Assembly: GCA_913058185.1 (NCBI GenBank)
Contig: CAJXQX010000037.1
Span: 1-37,206 of the forward strand
DNA length: 37,206 nt
Direction: 5' to 3'
Source: an uncultured Verrucomicrobiota bacterium
GTDB taxonomy: Bacteria > Verrucomicrobiota > Verrucomicrobiia > Opitutales > Opitutaceae
The position numbers and the translations under genes are program-made. Within the stretch, counting starts at the first letter, position 1, and each line of letters starts with the position of its first letter. Below, in pieces: positions 33,101 through 37,206 of the stretch. The notes under the pieces were generated by a model, which saw only the letters and a list, made by a program, of their open reading frames with translations, searched no databases and was not told where the DNA came from.

Positions 33101-33177
33101 GCACCCATAGCTCAACTGGATAGAGCGTCTGACTACGAATCAGGAGGTTAGGGGTTCGACTCCCTTTGGGTGTACCA
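33101..33177 (+). tRNA. tRNA-Arg (anticodon ACG)
   Basis: The 77-nt sequence folds as a full cloverleaf. The acceptor stem GCACCCA pairs with TGGGTGT (G1-U72 wobble), then A73 and an encoded CCA. The D arm is AGCTC...GAGC. The anticodon stem TCTGA/TCAGG frames loop CTACGAA with ACG at 33135-33137. The T arm GGGGTTCGACTCCC is intact. ACG, read as ICG after deamination by TadA, decodes CGU, CGC and CGA. Confidence 0.97.
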
Positions 33178-33183
33178 TTTTAA

Positions 33184-33214
33184 AAATCGCGATTTCAACC
33201 ATCGCGGTTTTTTT
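33184..33214 (+). terminator. Intrinsic terminator after tRNA-Arg
   Basis: The 10-base stem 33184-33193 with 33201-33210 (AAATCGCGAT/ATCGCGGTTT, one G-U pair), with a 7-base loop, runs into a T-run ending at 33214. Confidence 0.88.
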
Positions 33215-33237
33215 ATGGGTGGAAACAGGCCGACATA

Positions 33238-33268
33238 GAAAACCCGCCTCGATAGTGAAGAGGCGGGT
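33238..33268 (-). terminator. Intrinsic terminator after the hibernation factor gene
   Basis: A 9-base stem 33242-33250 with 33260-33268 (ACCCGCCTC/GAGGCGGGT) has a short U-run on the minus strand. It lies 26 bases past the stop and is convergent with the tRNA terminator. Confidence 0.8.
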
Positions 33269-33293
33269 CGTGGGTTGGGGGAAAGCTTAGCTT

Positions 33294-33665
33294 TTAAGCT
33301 ATAAACGCTCGAAGGCCTGGCGCAGCTTTGATGCCCGTGCGGTGCCGCTTTACTTTGAAGTAGCGGGAGCGACGTCGCAGCATCCGATCCAGTTTGTCGG
33401 TCACGAGAGCTACAGCCTTGTGAGCCTCGTTGGTCGTGACGGAGGCATTCATGTCTGGACCGTTGATTTCAATGTGCCCTTTGGCGGTAAAACGATGTTC
33501 GGGATCTTGCTTCTGGTCGAATTCGACTTCTACCCGAACTCGGACGATCTGTTCTTCGTGCCGAAAGAGCCTTTCGGTTTTGTCGTGGACGAATGTTTTG
33601 ATTGAAGGGGTGAGGTCCATGTGGATACCGGAGACTATCAATTCGTTAGCACGATTTTCATTCAT
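33294..33665 (-). CDS. hpf: Ribosome hibernation-promoting factor / RaiA family
   Basis: The 123-residue protein binds the decoding region of the 30S subunit in starvation and silences or protects ribosomes. The family pattern is clear: ELIVSGIHMDLTPSIKTFVHDKTERLFRHEE, then VRVEVEFDQKQDPEHRFTAKGHIEI, and the C-terminal ALVTDKLDRMLRRRSRYFKVKRH. It is longer than the short Hpf form but lacks the dimerisation domain of long HPF; the last 20 residues (HRTGIKAAPGLRAFIA) are unusual. A plausible ribosome binding site AAAGGA lies near 33682-33677, with a long spacing to the ATG. Confidence 0.9.
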   Translation of the reverse strand: MNENRANELIVSGIHMDLTPSIKTFVHDKTERLFRHEEQIVRVRVEVEFDQKQDPEHRFTAKGHIEINGPDMNASVTTNEAHKAVALVTDKLDRMLRRRSRYFKVKRHRTGIKAAPGLRAFIA

Positions 33666-33730
33666 CTTATTTTATTTCCTTTAGTTGAGTTGACCAAGAG
33701 AATCGCGGATTACCTCTGGAGAATACCCGC

Positions 33731-34543
33731 ATGAGTGCCGCTAAAACTGACTCTTTTCCTTATACCTCGATTGTCCTCACGGGAGGATCGTCCGGGATTG
33801 GAAAATCGTTTCTCAAGCACATGGAGAATCAATATCCAAATGTGCGGATTTGCAATCTTTCACGTCGCTCACCCGAAGGTTTTTCAGCTCAGCTTAAGCT
33901 TCGCCATATAACTACGGACCTTAGTGATTCTACTTCTCGGCAGGCTTCGATTGCCAAGGTATTAGATTTCCTTCTAAGCGATGAGAGTGCTGGGTCCATT
34001 CTACTCATTAATAACGCTGGGTTAGGTAGTTACGGGGAATTTCATAAATCTAATGCGGCCAAGCAACGGGAGGTGATCGAAGTGAACCTCAATGCCGTGA
34101 TCGACCTCACATCCGCCTTATTGCCGCTGCTGGAGGAACGAGGAGGTGTGGTCATGAACATTGCTTCGGTCACCGCATTCCAGCCCACGCCCTATATCGC
34201 CACTTATGGGGCCACGAAGGCATTTCTGTTACAATGGGGGTATTCCCTGGGGCATGAATTAAAAGATACGGGAGTCCGCATTCTCACGGTTTGCCCGGGC
34301 TCCACCGACACCGCTTTTCACAGCCGGGCTGGAATGGCGATACGGGGACCCTTATCTCGGTTTGCTCAGACGCCAGATCAAGTGGTGAAAGAGGCCATGC
34401 AGGCGTTGGCATCCGGCAAATCGCACGTCGTTACCGGTTGGAGTAATAAGATCATGACCAAGTTTTCAACGTTCCTGCCGAGTGGCCTCGTCACTCGAAT
34501 GAGCGGTAGCGTGCTTTCTCACCTCCGGGCCGATCGATCGTGA
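33731..34543 (+). CDS. Short-chain dehydrogenase/reductase
   Basis: The 270-residue protein is a classical SDR. The cofactor loop is TGGSSGIGKSF near residue 18, NNAG lies near 95, the Ser of the active site is in NIASVTA, and the YGATKAF segment supplies Tyr and Lys. RILTVCPGSTDTAF completes the set. No residue typical of NADP preference is obvious apart from SRRS after the second strand, which does favour NADP. The substrate is unknown. A good ribosome binding site GGAG (33718-33721) precedes the ATG at 33731. Its stop overlaps the GTG start of the pseudouridine synthase by 4 bases. Confidence 0.92.
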   Translation: MSAAKTDSFPYTSIVLTGGSSGIGKSFLKHMENQYPNVRICNLSRRSPEGFSAQLKLRHITTDLSDSTSRQASIAKVLDFLLSDESAGSILLINNAGLGSYGEFHKSNAAKQREVIEVNLNAVIDLTSALLPLLEERGGVVMNIASVTAFQPTPYIATYGATKAFLLQWGYSLGHELKDTGVRILTVCPGSTDTAFHSRAGMAIRGPLSRFAQTPDQVVKEAMQALASGKSHVVTGWSNKIMTKFSTFLPSGLVTRMSGSVLSHLRADRS

Positions 34544-35379
34544 GCGAACCCGTGATTAAACCTGATACGCCTGCGATCCGCCCCTACGGACCTTGGCCTC
34601 CGCGTCCGTTTCGATCGGATCGCGTGAAGCTGACGAGTCCGGCGGAGCTGAAATCATGGATTCTGCATGAGGACGACGATTTGTTGGTCGTAAACAAGTC
34701 GGGTGAGGTGGTGTGCCATCCTTCAAAATTTGGGCCTACGTCCAGTCTGGTAGGGGCCGCGCGGGAATACACGGGACTTGATACTGTCCATTTGGTTTTC
34801 CGGCTGGATCGGGAAACCAGTGGGGTGGTCGTGATGGCAAAGAACCCCACCACTGCGAGTCGATTGCAAAAAGCGATGCAGACCCGCAAGGTAGGGAAGC
34901 GTTATTTGGCGCTCCTAACGGGCGAGATGGATGCACCCATCGAGGTGGATCAGCCACTCGGGCCGGAAATCGATAGCGCGGTCCATGTCAAAGATCACGT
35001 GCGGGCCGATGGTAAGGTCGCCCAAACGAAGTTTATCCCTTTGGCCGTGCGAAACGGATTTTCTCTCGTCGAGGTGCACCCGAAGACCGGGCGAAAGCAT
35101 CAAATCCGAGCGCACGCGCAGTGGTTGGGCCAATCTGTGGTGGGAGATAAGATTTATGGCCCTGACGAGCGGTTATTTCTCAAATTCGTCGACGATGGTT
35201 GGACTCCAGAATTGGCCGAAAAATTACTGATTCGTCGTCAGGCCCTCCATTGCGCCGAAATCGATCTCCGGCCCACCGGACTGGACTGGGTCTTTAGCGC
35301 AGAATGGCCCGCTGACTTGTCCGAGTTTACCCGAGATCGCATGAACCACGACGACGTTCGACTCAGCCCACGGGGTTGA
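34540..35379 (+). CDS. RluA-family pseudouridine synthase without an S4 domain
   Basis: The 279-residue protein holds the RluA catalytic domain: [36 protein letters not shown] with the catalytic Asp, VGKRYLALLTG, and HPKTGRKHQIRAHAQWLGQSVVGDKIYG. It lacks the N-terminal S4 domain seen in the RluD-like gene at 17484, so it is closer to the RluA/TruC/YlyB short types. It would convert a uridine of tRNA or rRNA to pseudouridine. The start is GTG at 34540 within the SDR stop (GTGA overlap), which indicates coupled translation. Confidence 0.87.
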   Translation: MSEPVIKPDTPAIRPYGPWPPRPFRSDRVKLTSPAELKSWILHEDDDLLVVNKSGEVVCHPSKFGPTSSLVGAAREYTGLDTVHLVFRLDRETSGVVVMAKNPTTASRLQKAMQTRKVGKRYLALLTGEMDAPIEVDQPLGPEIDSAVHVKDHVRADGKVAQTKFIPLAVRNGFSLVEVHPKTGRKHQIRAHAQWLGQSVVGDKIYGPDERLFLKFVDDGWTPELAEKLLIRRQALHCAEIDLRPTGLDWVFSAEWPADLSEFTRDRMNHDDVRLSPRG

Positions 35380-35441
35380 ATTCGGGTAAAGCAGTGATCC
35401 ATGGGCTTGCGGGAGACGATTTCCGTCGCCTTGTTCTTTTC

Positions 35442-37206
35442 ATGCTAAATCCCAAGTCTCGATTTCAGGGTGCCCGCCTGGCCCTCGGAATTATTCTCCT
35501 CCCGTGGTCTGGTGCGATTGCCCCCGCTGAATCTAATCCGATCGATATTGATGCGCTGCGGAGTGCGCTGATTCCGAAACGAGAGGTTGGAGCCGATACC
35601 TTTATCAATGATAACCCCACTTACGATGGGCGCGGTGTCATTATTGCCGTCTTTGACACCGGGGTGGACCCCGCGGCCGCCGGGTTAGCGGTGACCACGA
35701 CGGGGGAACGCAAGGTTCTGGATATGATCGATGCCTCCGGCAGCGGAGATGTTGATGCCTCTGTGGTGGCTGAGCTTGGCGAGGACGGCACGTTGAAAGG
35801 GCTCACGGGCCTGCAGCTGACTTTACCGGCGGGACTGGAAAATCCTTCGGGTAAATTCCACGTCGGAATGAAACCGGCTTCAGAGTTGTTTCCACCCGCC
35901 GCCTTGCGCCGCCTGAAAACACAGGTCCAAGCAGAATGGGATGCAGAATTGAGCCTGTTACGTCGCACTGCCGATCGAAACAAAGATGAGGACTTGGTCG
36001 CGGCCGAAGTGAAAGCCGCCGCCGATCGATCGCGAGAGGAGCAAAACCTAGTCGCGCTACACGAAGCGAAAGTCGCCCTCGAAGATGCTTACGCGTCTTC
36101 CGGACCGGGATTGGTTTACGACTGCGTGCTGTGGAACGACGGGACTGATTGGCGGGTGATCATCGATACAAATCGTAACGGCGATTTGGCTGACGATCTC
36201 GTGCTTCGACCCTACGGCGTGGCCGGAGAATACGGCACGTTTGATACCCACACCAATGCAACCTACGCCGTGCAAGTCTACGAGGACGGCGACCTGCTTT
36301 CGATCGTGACCATGAGTGGTGCTCATGGGACGCACGTCTCGAGTATTGCTTCCTCAAATTTCCCGGATGATCCGGATCGTAACGGGGTGGCGCCGGGGGC
36401 TCAGATTTTATCGATCAAGATTGGCGACCTTCGTGGCGGCGGAGGGTCTTACGGACCCAGCGAACGACGCGCAGTCGCGACCGCAGCTCGGTATGGCGTG
36501 GATATCATGAACGCGAGTTGGGGTGGATCCAGCACCTACCAAGACGGCGGTGATCACAATGCGATGAACTATAAGTTGCTTGCTGATCGCTTTGATATTC
36601 TCGCGGTGATGTCGGCCGGAAACGAAGGCCCCGCCTTGAGCACAGCAGGATCGGCCGGCGGTGAGTCGAGTCGCGTGCTAGGGGTGGGAGCCTATGCTTC
36701 CGCAGAGATGGGTAAGGCGCTCTACAATACGATCAAAGATAGCCCGGATGCAGCGCTGCAATTCTCCAGTCGCGGTCCGACAAAGGACGGCGACTTAGGC
36801 GTGGACATCATGGCTCCCGGTGCCGCCTGGGCTTCTACTTCGGCTGAAACTCTCGGCAGTGCCGGCATGTATAACGGGACATCTATGTCCGCCCCATCGA
36901 CCAGCGGAGTCGCAGCATTGGTGCTCAGCGCAGCCAAACAAAATGGTTTGAATCCGCGGCCCGCCTTGATGCGCAAGGCAATGATGTTGGGGGCTACTCC
37001 GATTGATGAGGAAGCGACCTTTACCCGAGGCGCTGGTCTTGCCAATGCGGGAGGAGCTTGGGCCAAATTGCAGGAGCTGGCCAGCGAACCGGCCTTCTAT
37101 GTGTTCTATGATGTATCCGTGACCGGAGGAACTTTTGTAGACCGCGGACGCGGTCTCTACCTGCGCGAACCAATCGATGAATTACGTCGTCATGTGATTG
37201 TTGATG
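35442..37206 (+). CDS. S8 serine protease, tripeptidyl-peptidase II-like (5' part)
   Basis: The frame stays open to the right edge (588 codons seen), so the gene is partial. A signal peptide (ARLALGIILLPWSGAIA) is followed by a catalytic domain with Asp72 in AVFDTGVDP, His295 in GAHGTHVSS, the oxyanion Asn394 in SAGNEGP, and Ser481 in NGTSMSAPS. More than 200 residues separate Asp72 and His295, where most subtilisins have about 30. That insert, and text such as GERKVLDMIDASGSGDVD just after the Asp, are hallmarks of the TPPII branch. Eukaryotic TPPII is a giant cytosolic exopeptidase; here the signal peptide suggests export. The start is the ATG at 35442; an ATG at 35401 is out of frame. Confidence 0.88.
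   Translation, partial: MLNPKSRFQGARLALGIILLPWSGAIAPAESNPIDIDALRSALIPKREVGADTFINDNPTYDGRGVIIAVFDTGVDPAAAGLAVTTTGERKVLDMIDASGSGDVDASVVAELGEDGTLKGLTGLQLTLPAGLENPSGKFHVGMKPASELFPPAALRRLKTQVQAEWDAELSLLRRTADRNKDEDLVAAEVKAAADRSREEQNLVALHEAKVALEDAYASSGPGLVYDCVLWNDGTDWRVIIDTNRNGDLADDLVLRPYGVAGEYGTFDTHTNATYAVQVYEDGDLLSIVTMSGAHGTHVSSIASSNFPDDPDRNGVAPGAQILSIKIGDLRGGGGSYGPSERRAVATAARYGVDIMNASWGGSSTYQDGGDHNAMNYKLLADRFDILAVMSAGNEGPALSTAGSAGGESSRVLGVGAYASAEMGKALYNTIKDSPDAALQFSSRGPTKDGDLGVDIMAPGAAWASTSAETLGSAGMYNGTSMSAPSTSGVAALVLSAAKQNGLNPRPALMRKAMMLGATPIDEEATFTRGAGLANAGGAWAKLQELASEPAFYVFYDVSVTGGTFVDRGRGLYLREPIDELRRHVIVD

Overview
The window looks like chromosomal DNA of a Gram-negative bacterium, most probably a Verrucomicrobiota of the Opitutia/Opitutales type. 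This assignment is inference. The signs are a lipid A gene (lpxK), an autotransporter-associated beta-strand repeat protein, a fused cobA-hemD gene, an M29 aminopeptidase, a tripeptidyl-peptidase-II-like S8 protease, a small lipoprotein of a style familiar from that group, and many starts without a clear Shine-Dalgarno sequence (exceptions: pgi, rpmA, hpf and the SDR gene). Base composition is moderately GC-rich. I see no phage, integrase, intact transposase, CRISPR array or defence island. Most of the window is housekeeping.

Layout. 1-1532 (-): 5' end of a PATR-type surface protein with three frameshifts. 1752-6362 (+): cobA/hemD fusion, DegT-type aminotransferase, trpF and an atypical Nramp-family transporter. 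6395-6603 (-): a deletion scar joining the start of an ABC ATPase to the end of an MFS transporter. 6753-13776 (-): class II fructose-bisphosphate aldolase, a membrane-anchored hypothetical protein, a hairpin-rich repeat region (9083-9366), a type IA topoisomerase, a class V aminotransferase and panD. 13859-18410 (+): lpxK, a composite ACTTG/palindrome repeat array, M29 aminopeptidase, adenosine deaminase and an RluD-like pseudouridine synthase. 18393-24467 (-): ilvD, pgi, a coiled-coil envelope protein split at an A9 run, a 57-residue lipoprotein, rsmI and Ppx/GppA. 24570-27653 (+): scpB, pheA and an odd Gfo/Idh protein. 27673-28752 (-): a decayed small membrane protein downstream of rplU-rpmA. 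28857-29609 (+): methyltransferase. 29626-32960 (-): DUF3108 protein, MBL-fold exonuclease-like protein, zinc-ribbon membrane protein and AI-2E/PerM permease. 33101-33177 (+): tRNA-Arg(ACG). 33294-33665 (-): hibernation factor. 33731 to the end (+): SDR, a second RluA-type synthase and the 5' part of the S8 protease.

Functionally the window mixes amino-acid synthesis (trpF, ilvD, pheA), cofactor synthesis (panD, tetrapyrroles), central carbon metabolism (fba, pgi), RNA modification and translation (two RluA-family enzymes, rsmI, rplU-rpmA, hpf, tRNA-Arg), envelope (lpxK, lipoprotein, coiled-coil protein) and chromosome maintenance (topoisomerase, scpB).

The most noteworthy signals are four broken loci among otherwise intact long genes, two families of structured intergenic repeats, the A9 frame switch in the coiled-coil protein, and several enzymes lacking family hallmark residues. 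I do not see a convincing new multi-gene system. The best candidates for undescribed biology are the structured repeats and the A9-split protein with its lipoprotein neighbour.
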